Shown: positions 53,156-62,609, numbered from the stretch's first letter. The stretch is DNA of 64,000 bases from Stentor roeselii (GCA_006503475.1 RSEH01000060.1:62001-126000); one strand, 5' to 3'. Notes: generated by a model not told the origin, from the letters alone. Translations and numbers: made by a program.

Positions 53156-54577
53156 CTAAAGAAAAGCGCTATCAACTTTATCATGCAAGTCATTCAGCAA
53201 CTTCTTGATTTTTTCTGTTTTATTCTCAAGTTCAAAGAGTCGAATCGAGATATTTGCAGTACTTTCTGAGAGCTGGTCAGTGTTCAGCAGGTCTTGTTTA
53301 TATTCTTTCAAAACAATGAGTCGTTCTCGAACTTTTCCCCAAAGGTTTTTGACGTCTTTGACTTTTCCTCTTTTGTTTGAAACGACTGAAGAAATTGCAT
53401 CACAAGCGACACTTGTAATGAGAATACTATTTAAAGCTTTCTGCTCATTTACCTTTAGTTGAAGGAAAGTGCTCATTGTAGAAAAGGTCAAACTGAGGAT
53501 AATCCCGCCCCAGAAGGCGCTCGCTGCCACGATGAGTCTTCCGATGTTCGTGTAAGGAAAAGTATCTCCGTACCCGACTGTTGTCATCGTGATTATTATG
53601 TTCCACCAGGCGTTCGGCGCGTAGTCGAAGTCCATGTTAGGCATTCTCATTGGTCTTTCGAAGATTCGCATTAACAGACCGAATACGAATACTGCTGGGA
53701 TTAGGAAAAGGAATAAAAGCATTTGAAGACTTTTTCGGTTCACGAAACATTTTATTGCGAAGTTTGAAGTCACCCTAACTCCATGTCTCTCCCCAATCCT
53801 CATAGCAATAGGGTTATAATATTTCCCATAGTTAAAAATCCCAGTGACAAGTAAGTAAACCCTAAAGTACATAATAGCATACAAGACCTCTGAAATGAAA
53901 TAACAAGTTTCAACAGTCTGATAATTCATCTGCTGATCAATACAAAAAGCGAATTCCAAGTAAGGATAAGGATTAACAAGCAGTAGTAAAATCGTCCAAG
54001 GCACTTCATCACCAAAGTAATCCTTAAACTTGGGTGGTTTTCTCATATTGATCCATTCCAAAAGACTCAAAGGTCTCATAGGAGGTAGTTCATCACAAAT
54101 CTTCGGCAAGAACCTCTTCCATTCAAAGAGATAAAACCTATAAACAATCAACTGAACAATTGCCATGAAGCTCATGGCGACAGTTAAAATTTTCCAAATA
54201 GGACTGACATCTTCATTTTGAGTGCAATGATCTGGAGTCCTCGAAGCTGAATTATCAAAACTCAGTTCATAGTCAATCGCCGCTGGAATGATAGCGAGAA
54301 CAGCAAAGACTGAATAAATGAATCGATAAAAAAGCCAGTTATCGAACAACTTCTTAGTATGCGCGATTACATTGACTTGATCGCTTTGGTCAGCTACAGC
54401 AGCAGGAGCAGGCAATTCATCGATTTCGCCAATGTTAACATCTGGGATTCCATCTGGATAATCTTCGTCATTACTAGTAACACTGCCAGTTTCATAGTAG
54501 TTTTTATCGTATTCCGCCTTGCTAGGCAAGGATGAGTCACCCAGCAGATGATCTTTTATTGCATTGCTGCCATCCAT
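53156..54577 (-). CDS. SK-like (KCa2-type) potassium channel
   Basis: 473 aa from the ATG at 54577. A long acidic N-terminus (about 1-85) is followed by six TM segments and a canonical pore: 'AWWNIIITMTTVGYGDTFPYTNIGR' with TVGYGD at residues about 333-338, then S6 and a helical C-terminus where SK channels carry the calmodulin-binding domain ('SILITSVACDAISSVVSN...' to the end, with coiled coil). It is a paralogue of the protein at 11449-12675, which has a scrambled filter. SK channels are Ca2+/calmodulin-gated, which would link ciliary Ca2+ signals to repolarisation (inference). It is divergent with the LRR gene; the starts are 78 bp apart. Confidence 0.88.
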   Translation of the reverse strand: MDGSNAIKDHLLGDSSLPSKAEYDKNYYETGSVTSNDEDYPDGIPDVNIGEIDELPAPAAVADQSDQVNVIAHTKKLFDNWLFYRFIYSVFAVLAIIPAAIDYELSFDNSASRTPDHCTQNEDVSPIWKILTVAMSFMAIVQLIVYRFYLFEWKRFLPKICDELPPMRPLSLLEWINMRKPPKFKDYFGDEVPWTILLLLVNPYPYLEFAFCIDQQMNYQTVETCYFISEVLYAIMYFRVYLLVTGIFNYGKYYNPIAMRIGERHGVRVTSNFAIKCFVNRKSLQMLLFLFLIPAVFVFGLLMRIFERPMRMPNMDFDYAPNAWWNIIITMTTVGYGDTFPYTNIGRLIVAASAFWGGIILSLTFSTMSTFLQLKVNEQKALNSILITSVACDAISSVVSNKRGKVKDVKNLWGKVRERLIVLKEYKQDLLNTDQLSESTANISIRLFELENKTEKIKKLLNDLHDKVDSAFL

Positions 54578-54655
54578 TTCCAATTTTAAACTAAATCAAA
54601 AGCCTTGTCACATTAGAATCTCAGCTTATTCAAGTAACGACTGAATAATTTAAAG

Positions 54656-56245
54656 ATGACCAGCATGTCGAAAAGTTTCAAAGATTTAGATGAAATCGAC
54701 AAACCCGCTGCCCTTGTTTCCTTGATTTTCGCGAATAGGGGAAAAAGTCAATTGTTTGGCCTGGAAAGGTTTAAAAACTTGGTAAATGTTAAATAGATTG
54801 AACTGGATTTATCAGGAAATGTTTTGACTGTCGCTGTTCCTGAACTTTTGTTATTAAAGTACTTGAAAAAGCTGAATTTATCGAAAAACTCGATCTTGGA
54901 AATATGGGAAATACCAACGAGCATTGAACAGCTGAATCTCTCTGAAAATAAGATCTGTTCATGTGAAGGGGTCTTGCCTGGACTGGTGAAGTTACAGTCG
55001 CTTAATATTTCGAGCAATTTTCTTACTTCTATCAAACCTCTGAGTTCTTTAACGAGACTCAAGACCTTGAATGCCAGTTTCAATCAACTTGAGTCCACTG
55101 TTGGACTTGAATGTTGCAAAGATCTTATTGATTTGAACTTAGAGTCAAATAATATATTGTCCTTGACGGGATTTTTAGCGGAAACTTCAGTCTGTTTATT
55201 TAATTTAAAAAATAACCCTTGCAGTACTCAAGGATGTTTTAGTGACTCTGGAGGGTTTGAACAACTTGGATTTTTCATGCAGGATGATGGAGTTTTTGTT
55301 AGAAATGCTGCGGAAGCGAAAGCTTATCTTAAGGCTAAACTCTCTGGACGTAAGTCGAAAAGAGAAGAAAAAAAGAAACCTGGCCCGAGTTTTCGATCTC
55401 GGAATACAAGTATGCAAGAGATTTATGATCAGGTCATCAATGAAGACCCTGAAATGGAAGAGTCTTTCAATCAAAGTGAAAGTGAAGAAAATTTCACACA
55501 TTCAGAAGAACAAGCCAAAAAAAGTATTGTACCTGTTGCAAAGCTACAACTTGAGAAAATTTTAGATAAACAAAACGACAAAGTTTCTGCTGAAAAGTGG
55601 AGCACAAAACCCGAGAGCATTGAAATGATGTTAGAGGATTTTATTCAGTTTTGTGGATTGAACGAGTTTAGTGATAAAGGAAGCTCTTCCGATAAGTATG
55701 AAGCGCTTTTTAGGGTTTTAAAACAACGTGAAGAGGAAAGGAAAAGTATTCAAAAGGCTTATGATGAACTATTACAACAATCAGAGGAACTGAAGCAGCA
55801 AGTTTTTCAGTTTCAGGTTGATCAGAGGGAACAGGATGGGCTTATTGAATGTCTAAGGCACGAGAATAATAAAGTACAATGTGAAGTTGTTACTTTAAGA
55901 AAACAAGCAAGTGACTTGAATTCTTCTTTGATTGATATCAAACTTAATTTCGAGAAAAATGAAGTAAAACTTGTAGAAAGGATTAAGACTCTAGAAGATG
56001 AAAGAAACTCTTCTCGGTTCAACTTTTCGTATTCATGTGAAAGTGAGGCTAGTCTGATGACTGACTACAATGACACTGAAATCAGAAGTTTTGTAAATAA
56101 TAATCAAGTTCTCGTTCCAGTGGAAGTAGGAGAGTACATCCAAAAACTCTTAAATAAAATCTCAAGTCTTGTGACCAAAAACAAAAAACTACGTTCCCAA
56201 ATCGACAAATACAGAAGCCTACTGAACTCTAAACCAAAAAACTAA
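54656..56245 (+). CDS. Leucine-rich-repeat plus coiled-coil protein (two exons)
   Basis: 524 aa: exon 1 (54656-54781) adds 42 residues, MTSMSKSFKD to FGLERFKNL, joined across a 15-nt intron to exon 2 (54797-56245). Residues about 43-180 hold LRRs of the SDS22-like class ('LKYLKKLNLSKNSILEIWEI', 'SIEQLNLSENKICSCEGV', 'LVKLQSLNISSNFLTSIKP', 'LTRLKTLNASFNQLES', 'LIDLNLESNNILSL'). Basic and acidic linkers follow, then a coiled coil (about 300-415) and a second short one near the C-terminus. This plan occurs in ciliary and centrosomal proteins such as LRRCC1 and CEP97-type LRR proteins. A basal-body role is plausible but inferred. Confidence 0.85.
54782..54796 (+). other. 15-nt intron in LRR gene
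   Basis: Sequence GTAAATGTTAAATAG, phase 0, with A at position 10. It contains the TAG that otherwise separates the first 42 codons from the rest of the LRR frame. Confidence 0.9.
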
Positions 56246-56272
56246 ATTTTTGTTATTAGCTAACCATTTATT

Positions 56273-57181
56273 ATGTTTTCCTTAGAACTAAGGAACACCC
56301 TCCCTGCACCGCCAGGGCTGTCTTCATCAATCGCAGATGCAACTTCTCTATTTTCAGCTCTTTGCATGGAAGAGCTATCAAAAGTAGATGAAGACTACTT
56401 CAAAAGTAAAGAAAAACCATCTGAATGCTTGAAGTGCAACCAGACTTCAAGTCTTTGCGACAAGCTTTTTTCTCACAAGCAAAAAGTTCTGTCTTGTCTG
56501 GTGGACACTTTTAACCTTGTACAAAAGGAATCTGTAAATAGGATCAGGGCTGAAAAAGAACTGGAAGAATTGAAAAATGAAAAAATCATCAGCGAAGAAA
56601 TGAGTGGACCTTATCGAAAAATCAGAACTTTGATGGTCGAGATAAAAAAAAAAGAGAAAATTGTGAATGATTTGATATTGGAAAATAGAGAATTATGCAA
56701 AAATAGGGTTTATGTTGAAAAACTCTCGAATCAGCTTAGAAAAGAAATTGCTTTAAAGAATGATGAACTTTTAGAGGAAAAAAATAAAAAATGCAAAGAA
56801 TGTTTTGAGAAAGAAAAAGAAATTAAAGGGAAAGTGGGAAAGATTAATGAATTGCAGGAAAATTTACAGGTGTTGAATTGTAAAGTTAATGAATTATTTA
56901 GAGTTAGTGCGGAAAAAGAAATTTTAACTCAGAAAATTATTAGTTTTGCTGAAATTATTAATTTGTTGCCTGATATTAATGGAAGAGAGCTACGTATGTC
57001 GATTCATAAGCAGATTTGTGATATAGAAACTGATTTTATTGAACTTTCTCCCAATCAGCAAAGCTTTGAAACCATAAAAGAAAAGTATTTACAACTTCCA
57101 TATCTCCTAAAGCCGATCTTCGACCTAACAAAGCAGTTCGAGAAGTCAATATCAGAGCTTCGAAAATTATTTTGCTCCTAG
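56273..57181 (+). CDS. Coiled-coil protein of unknown function
   Basis: 302 aa. A short N-terminus has a CxxC-x-C-like cluster ('CLKCNQTSSLC', about 54-64). It is followed by nearly continuous coiled coil from about 75 to 225 (heptad-rich Lys/Glu/Leu). The C-terminal 70 residues are helical with few charged runs. It starts 27 bp after the LRR gene on the same strand. The two proteins share a coiled-coil makeup, so a shared structure is possible, but nothing in the sequence proves it. Confidence 0.65.
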   Translation: MFSLELRNTLPAPPGLSSSIADATSLFSALCMEELSKVDEDYFKSKEKPSECLKCNQTSSLCDKLFSHKQKVLSCLVDTFNLVQKESVNRIRAEKELEELKNEKIISEEMSGPYRKIRTLMVEIKKKEKIVNDLILENRELCKNRVYVEKLSNQLRKEIALKNDELLEEKNKKCKECFEKEKEIKGKVGKINELQENLQVLNCKVNELFRVSAEKEILTQKIISFAEIINLLPDINGRELRMSIHKQICDIETDFIELSPNQQSFETIKEKYLQLPYLLKPIFDLTKQFEKSISELRKLFCS

Positions 57182-57274
57182 TTGTGAATATGTTTATAAT
57201 AACTAGCCATAGATACATTAGCATTACCCAATCCATGAAAAATTCTAATATATGAGACTATTGAATACATACTA

Positions 57275-58810
57275 TTACACCTTCGAATCCCTCCTCGATT
57301 TCCTAGGACTGGGGTTCAAAGCACTAGCAAACCAAGGAGACTGCAAAGCGATTTCAGGGGTCAAGCGACAATCAGGGTTCCACTGAAGACATCCTGTCTA
57401 ATCCTTACCAACAACTAGTTCAAAAAAATGTTTATCGCCAGAAGGCAGAACTTGCACCAACGGGCGAGTAGCGGGGTACCTGACCTTGCCTTTTGAATTT
57501 GGCAGCATTCGAGGATTGTTGCTGCTGTCGAAGAAGATTTTCCTCTTCGTGGCTTTATTCAAGACCTCAGCAGGCGGAACTCCAATCGCCTCCATGATAA
57601 GCTGCAATTGTTCAGCTTCAGACTCTCCAGGAAACAAGGGTTTTCCATTGACAAGTTCAACAAGAATACACCCAAAAGACCACATATCAATCGCAGTAGT
57701 GTAAGGAATACCTAGAATAATTTCAGGAGCTCTATAAAACCGACTTTGAATATACGTATAAATTCTTTCTTCCAACAAACATGAAGACCCAAAATCAATA
57801 ACTTTAATTCCAGACTTGTCAACTTTTTTAAGTAAAATATTTTCTGGTTTCAAGTCGCAATGAATAATATTTAAACTTCGAGTGAACTTCAAAGCGATTA
57901 AAATCTGAACGGCGAATCGGTTCACAAGCCGATGAGAAAGTCCTTTAAACCCGTTATTTTTTAGTAGTTCATAAAGACTGATAGAAAGTAATTCAAAGCA
58001 AATGCAAACATGTTTCCGGAAGTAAAAAAAATCAGCAACATGAATAACATTGTTACTTTTATCCTTATCCTTCTTTTTCAAACTTTTCAGTATTTTTATC
58101 TCGATTTCAGCCTGATGATGGTACCTTCTTTTATTTTTAATCAATTTGATCGCAACAAAATCTTTAATTTTATGATCGAAACATTTGCAGACCTGCCCAA
58201 AAGATCCTCTTCCAAGCAACTGCAAGATTTCATACCTATAGTAAATATGATCTCCTTTATAAAGCTTGAAATTCCCATTTTCATCATCAAAGTTATTCCC
58301 ATTGTCTGCCTTAGGACACTTAAACCCCATATAATAAATTTCTTTTACCGCCTGCAACTCGTTCTGCTCAAAATTTGAAAGATGCGGCTTGAAGACCTTC
58401 AAAGCTGTTGACGGGGTCACTGGAAGTGAAAGTTTTTCAAACTCTTCTTGAAGGTTCTGAATTTTTACCTCTTGCTTCGGCTCTTCTCGAGATCTTGACG
58501 GAGGCTTCGGGGTCAACTTTTGACTTGAGTTTAAAGAGTTAAGAGAAGTGTTTAATGAATAAGTCACAAAGTTCTGACGCTGAGAACAACTTGAACTTTT
58601 CGCTGTTTGGGGAATGAGGGGCACTGACGGCTTGAATATTACTAAAGTGTTGTTGTTTGAGTTTGACTCGGAATTTGAGACTATTGAACTGATTGCTGAG
58701 ACTAGAGTTGATGCTGTTATTTTCTTTTTATGTTGAAGGGATGTACTGCGAAGAGCTTTTAGTTCATCTACTCTTGAACGTGGTGTCATTCTTATACTAG
58801 TTGAACTCAT
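57275..58810 (-). CDS. DYRK-family dual-specificity kinase (two exons)
   Basis: 506 aa: exon 1 is 57409-58810, then a 15-nt intron ending CAG (57394-57408), then exon 2 (57275-57393). Without splicing the kinase would end early at 'HFFELVVGKD'. With splicing it continues 'CLQWNPDCRLTPEIALQSPWF', the expected end of a DYRK catalytic domain. Features: Ser-rich N-terminus (about 1-145), DYRK homology box ('NFKLYKGDHIYYRYEI'), GRGSFGQVCK, VAIKLIK, HCDLKPENILL, IDFGSSCL, and the activation motif YTYIQSRFYRAPE, all intact. It is closest in layout to the DYRK at 17841-19355. A basic C-terminus (PRKSRRDSKV) may be a nuclear signal. Confidence 0.93.
57394..57408 (-). other. 15-nt intron ending in CAG
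   Basis: Sense sequence GTAAGGATTAGACAG, phase 1, with A at position 10. It shows that a CAG 3' end is used here as well as TAG, because splicing restores a textbook kinase C-terminus. Confidence 0.9.
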
Positions 58811-58916
58811 TTTTTATTGAGTTTGGTGAAGAGGTTTAGATGATTTTCTAGGGTTTTTTTGAGATTTAATGATGATTATTTTTAGGTTATTGTCGCTGAG
58901 AGAAAGAAGGTTTTTG

Positions 58917-59336
58917 TTACTTTTTTATGTTTAGTCTCCCGCTTAAGAGTTTTAAGTGTTTTACTTTCTTTTCTGTTAGTCTTTTCGATCGTGCTTGAGT
59001 AAAAATATCTCGAAATTTTGGCTCAATTTCATCGTACTTGTGAAGTCCGAATGGCAGCTTCTTTATTAGAGGGACTTTTATTGACTGCAAGTCTGAGACC
59101 TTTGATGTGATTACTTGGATTTTATTGCCTAGGGCTTTGTAAGGTATCGCCAGACCCACTAGTTTAGATTTATTCAGCAAATATAATTCAAAATCGTCAA
59201 AGGAAGAAGGTGATTCTCTTGTGTTAGAAACAGGAGAATTGCTGAAGCTTTTTGGAACTGCTTGACTTGAGCCTCTAGAGTGAAAAACAGTTACTTGATG
59301 ATTTGGCATGATTTGTCTTAGTTCAAAACTTTTCAT
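58917..59336 (-). CDS. Unknown small basic protein
   Basis: 139 aa from MKSFELRQ; a second Met at codon 10 (MPNHQV) is also possible. The first 50 residues are Ser-rich and probably disordered. Residues about 50-139 look structured, with a strand-helix character ('YLLNKSKLVGLAIPYKALGNKIQVITSKVSDL') and a basic C-terminus. No family recognised. It lies 106 bp upstream of the DYRK gene on the same strand. Confidence 0.5.
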   Translation of the reverse strand: MKSFELRQIMPNHQVTVFHSRGSSQAVPKSFSNSPVSNTRESPSSFDDFELYLLNKSKLVGLAIPYKALGNKIQVITSKVSDLQSIKVPLIKKLPFGLHKYDEIEPKFRDIFTQARSKRLTEKKVKHLKLLSGRLNIKK

Positions 59337-59670
59337 TTATTAGCGAAAGAAACTGAACATAATAATCATAATTATCCTGAACTAATAAAAATTCTCGAAA
59401 TTCAATCATAAAAAACTCAACTTTTTCTAAATTATCTAAAATTTCTCAATCTTTCATCAAAATTCAAACTTTCTATCATTTTTCTGTTTTTTCTCTAAAC
59501 TCCAAACATTTACCTAAAGATCGGCTTCATTCCCACCAAACTTCCTAAAAATCACAAAAACCAGGGCGATTTCCTTAAAATAAACCTTTTTCTTCAAGAT
59601 TTTCTTCTTCTAGAAGTTTCCCTCAGTTGAAAGAAAGTGAAGTAAATACACCAATTTCTTAATTACTTAT
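59337..59670. other. Tandem intergenic region
   Basis: Between two minus-strand genes. AT-rich; C-rich runs with few G on the plus strand from about 59400 to 59580. Nothing recognised. Confidence 0.35.
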
Positions 59671-59973
59671 CTATTTCAAAGGGTTCTGAGGAAGACTCAC
59701 CACAAAACTATCGACAATACTTCCAGGTTTGCTGTGAATAGAAATTTTCCTCTCTGACTGAAGTAAAGTGCTCAGCATCCCCACCGAATCACTGAAAGAT
59801 TTTGATCCTTTTGATTTGATCGCCCTCCACTCTTCGATGTCCTTTACAGGAATTTCACTGTCGGAGCTCAGTGACAGGTCAAAAAACTCAGGATTGTCTC
59901 GAAGGCCTCTTTGTCCTTGCAGGGCGAACTCTAGTTTATTCATTTCGACATAATTACACACGCAACAACCCAT
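59671..59973 (-). CDS. Small lipid-anchored-type protein (MGCCVC start)
   Basis: 100 aa from the ATG at 59973. An upstream GTG is in frame, but only this ATG gives MGCCVC, a strong dual myristoylation/palmitoylation signal. The rest is hydrophilic and rich in Ser, Asp and Glu, without a recognisable domain. It is probably a membrane-attached adaptor or regulator (inference). Confidence 0.5.
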   Translation of the reverse strand: MGCCVCNYVEMNKLEFALQGQRGLRDNPEFFDLSLSSDSEIPVKDIEEWRAIKSKGSKSFSDSVGMLSTLLQSERKISIHSKPGSIVDSFVVSLPQNPLK

Positions 59974-60326
59974 TATTAGCTTCCATTCTTGAAACTTCAC
60001 CTGATTGAGTCTGGGTTAGAATTTTTTTGTTGTTTTTTTGAATTGGGAGAAGTGAATTGTGGGAAATTTTATGGATATAAATTTTTGGATTTTGGGAATT
60101 TAGGTGGATTTGGAATTTCTATAATACTTTCATATTTCTAATATTTTTTGATTTTTATTCTTGTTCCTTTTTCATATTCAACTCCATTTTCAAGCTTACG
60201 TCGTAAATATGAGTGACTGATAATCATTCAGAAACCTACTCAGCTTTAATTTAATTCAACATCCTAAATTCAAAACTGAAACCTAAAACACTTAATAATA
60301 AGATAATATAAATATCGTAACAGAAC
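59974..60326. promoter_or_regulatory. Divergent intergenic region, C-poor near the minus gene
   Basis: The plus strand from 60001 to 60120 has only 3 C by my count, changing to a mixed composition by about 60240. No gene or RNA seen. Presumably two divergent promoters. Confidence 0.35.
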
Positions 60327-62006
60327 ATGGATATTTTTGAACTGTTGTCCACAGTAACCTTTATCTAGGGCGACGAAGAAGACTGCTCCCTTGACGGACT
60401 ACTATTCGACCTAGATTCGCATCGAAATGAAGTGATTGAAATATCTCCTAATGAGAGGTACCACAAGGTAAGACTTATTCAGTTCGCTGAGGTCCTCGAA
60501 AAAACCGTTTTAAAAACTTCATATCGAGCAATCGACATTGAATTGGGATGTGAAGTCGCTTGGACTGAAATTTCTTTGAAAAAATTGAGCAGGGATGAAA
60601 TTAGTCAACTTTCGACCCGAGTGATAATGAATAGAAAATTCCAGCATAAACACTTGAAGTCTGTTGTTTCTTCGTGGGTCCTGCAGAACTCGAAGATTTT
60701 AGTCTTAATTAGTGAAATCGTCACTGGCGGGTCGCTTTTAGAGTATCTTAATAGACTTCCTCAGTCTACTTTGAGACTTGCACAGGTATGGGGAAAAGGG
60801 ATTTTGATGGGGTTGGACTACTTGCATGGACTTGTCCCACTAATTGTCCACAGAGGAATTACAACAAAAACCATAAGAATAATGTCAAGTGACGGTACAA
60901 TAAAACTAACCGATTTCTTCATAAACCAAGTTTTCACAGCAGATCCTTGGGAAGTAGAAGACCCGTGGTTCAGTGCCCCTGAGACCTTCGAAGGAAGATT
61001 CACTCAAAAGTCTGACATATACAGTTTCGGAATGGTTCTTCTGCAGATCTTAACAAAGACCTGTCCGTACTCTGAGTGTCAGAAACTAGAAGATATATAT
61101 GAATGTATATTGAATAGAACTTTGCCCAAATCTCTTGAAAAAATCGCTGACCCTAGCATCAAAAGTCTCATCAAAGCTTGTCTTGCAGAGCCCAGTCAGA
61201 GACCTTCAGCGAAGGACTTGCTGAGCCATTCGTTTTTTGAAAGCATTTCAAGAGAGCCAACGAAAAATTTGCAAGACTTTGAAAGTGAGACAAGTCGAAA
61301 TGAGATTTTTGAAAAAGTCTTCAAAAAAGATAAAAATAATGGAAACTCAGAAAATCAAGAATTTTATGCAAAAAATAAAGAATTTGATATGAAAAATAAA
61401 GGATTTATAAAAAATAATCAAGAACTTGATACAAAAAAAGGATTTTACACAAAAAATAAAGGATTCAATGAATTTTATTTAGAATTCGATGAAGAAAGTC
61501 AAGGCCAGGAAGACCTTATCAAGAAAATTTCATTAATTATTTTAGACTCAAACAACAAACCAAGAAATGTATCTTTTGAATACGACACAACTATCGACAC
61601 ACCTGAAAAGGTAGCTCTTGAAATGGTTGAAAGCTTTCAAATGGGAAAAAAAGCAGTCAGCCTAGTCGCCGAGCAAATAAAAAAAAAGTTAGTCTTTGAA
61701 GAAGTATTACAAAAAAGCCCTAAAACTAGGGGAAAATTAGGATTTGAAGATGTAGAAAAACCTGTACTTAAAACCTCTTATTCGTTTGATGAGCTTAACA
61801 GTAGAGCCAACGATTCACTTGAAAGAAAGTTTAAGAAGATGTTGGCAACTTACTACACCCTGGGGGTAATTGATGAGGAGTTGATGGATGATCAATTTTA
61901 TAGAATGGTTAAGAATTTCCAAAGAGATATTGGGGTTGTTTCTGATGGAAACATAACTCATAATCTATATAGAAATCTTAAAGAAAGGGTTAGTAAGTAC
62001 TTTTAA
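60327..62006 (+). CDS. WNK-like pseudokinase with OSR1_C/PF2-type domain (two or three exons)
   Basis: About 549-554 aa. Exon 1 (60327-60353) encodes MDIFELLST. A 15-nt intron follows, and the main frame starts at 60369. A second, in-frame 15-nt intron (60468-60482) is predicted. With it removed, 'RYHKFAEVL' lines up with WNK 'RFLKFDIEI'. The kinase fold (about 45-310) keeps the WNK Lys in the Gly loop (LKTSYRAID) and the WNK 'EVAW', but HRD reads HRG, the following Asn is lost and DFG reads DFF. It should therefore be catalytically dead. 'FSAPETFEGRFTQKSDIYSFG' keeps the APE/D-x-Y-S-F-G fold core. Near residues 395-450 'FEYDTTIDTPEKVALEMVESFQMG...AEQIKKK' matches a PF2-like domain. The C-terminal 70 residues are unassigned. 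WNKs control ion transport and osmotic responses through SPAK/OSR1. Confidence 0.8.
60354..60368 (+). other. 15-nt intron 1 of the WNK-like gene
   Basis: Sequence GTAACCTTTATCTAG, with A at position 10, after nine codons from the ATG at 60327. The frame beyond has only a GTG as a later start (60432). Confidence 0.85.
60468..60482 (+). other. Predicted in-frame 15-nt intron 2 of the WNK-like gene
   Basis: Sequence GTAAGACTTATTCAG, phase 0, with A at position 10 and CAG at the end, as in the proven-style intron at 57394-57408. It has no stop, so it would add VRLIQ if kept. Removing it gives the better alignment with WNK kinases. Confidence 0.6.
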
Positions 62007-62084
62007 GCTAATAAGCTTTAATTACTCGATGTTTATTATTTTTTATTTAAATTTTAATCACTTAGGCTATTCTTTATATTCTAA

Positions 62085-62609
62085 TCATTCTGTGTTTAGT
62101 ACAAAATAAGGATCTACTCTAAATTTCGCCTCAAACCTCAGAAGCCATTTGTCAAGAACGTCGCAGGGAAGAACTAGCAACTCTTGTTGGGAGGTGTTTT
62201 TGTTGAAGCTTTCCATGAACCGGAATAGGTTAAGGGCTACTTTTTTAGCGTAGACTTGCCTGATGTCAGTATTTGACTTGTTGTAAACTAATGTTGCTAT
62301 GTTTGATATGGACTCCATTGAAATCAGCAACTTTACGCTGTTTGAACTCACTTCTTGTTTGAAACCCCAGCCTGTGTGGATTATGTCGCTTGGTCTTTCA
62401 TTCGCTATCGCCCCTATAAACTCGATTGATGTGAAAGGGTAGAAAGAAGCTGATAATGCTAAGGCAAGACCTTCAGGAAGAGGACTTTGTAAAAAAAAAG
62501 TTAAGTTGTTAACGCTAGATCCATTTGGTAGCTCGTGTGTCCATTGCGTCTCTGATATTTGCTGAAAATTGTAAAGGACTGGCTGACCTTCGAATATGAT
62601 TCCAAACAT
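62085..62609 (-). CDS. HIKESHI: Hikeshi/OPI10 homologue (nuclear import factor for Hsp70)
   Basis: 174 aa, nearly the same length as human Hikeshi (197). 'MFGIIFEGQPVLYNFQQISETQWTHELPNGSSVNNLTFFL' parallels the Hikeshi N-terminus (MFG.lvaGr...tn.qqv.e..fvf.lp....inh..vFl), followed by 'LPEGLALALSASFYPFTSIEFIGAIANERPSDI' and the C-terminal 'FNKNTSQQELLVLPCDVLDKWLLRFEAKFRVDPYF'. Hikeshi carries Hsp70 into the nucleus on heat stress. The frame ends at TGA (62085-62087), the only clear TGA stop in the window. Its end falls where the human protein ends, which supports TGA being a true stop. The ATG is 37 bp after the stop of the methyltransferase gene. Confidence 0.85.
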   Translation of the reverse strand: MFGIIFEGQPVLYNFQQISETQWTHELPNGSSVNNLTFFLQSPLPEGLALALSASFYPFTSIEFIGAIANERPSDIIHTGWGFKQEVSSNSVKLLISMESISNIATLVYNKSNTDIRQVYAKKVALNLFRFMESFNKNTSQQELLVLPCDVLDKWLLRFEAKFRVDPYFVLNTE

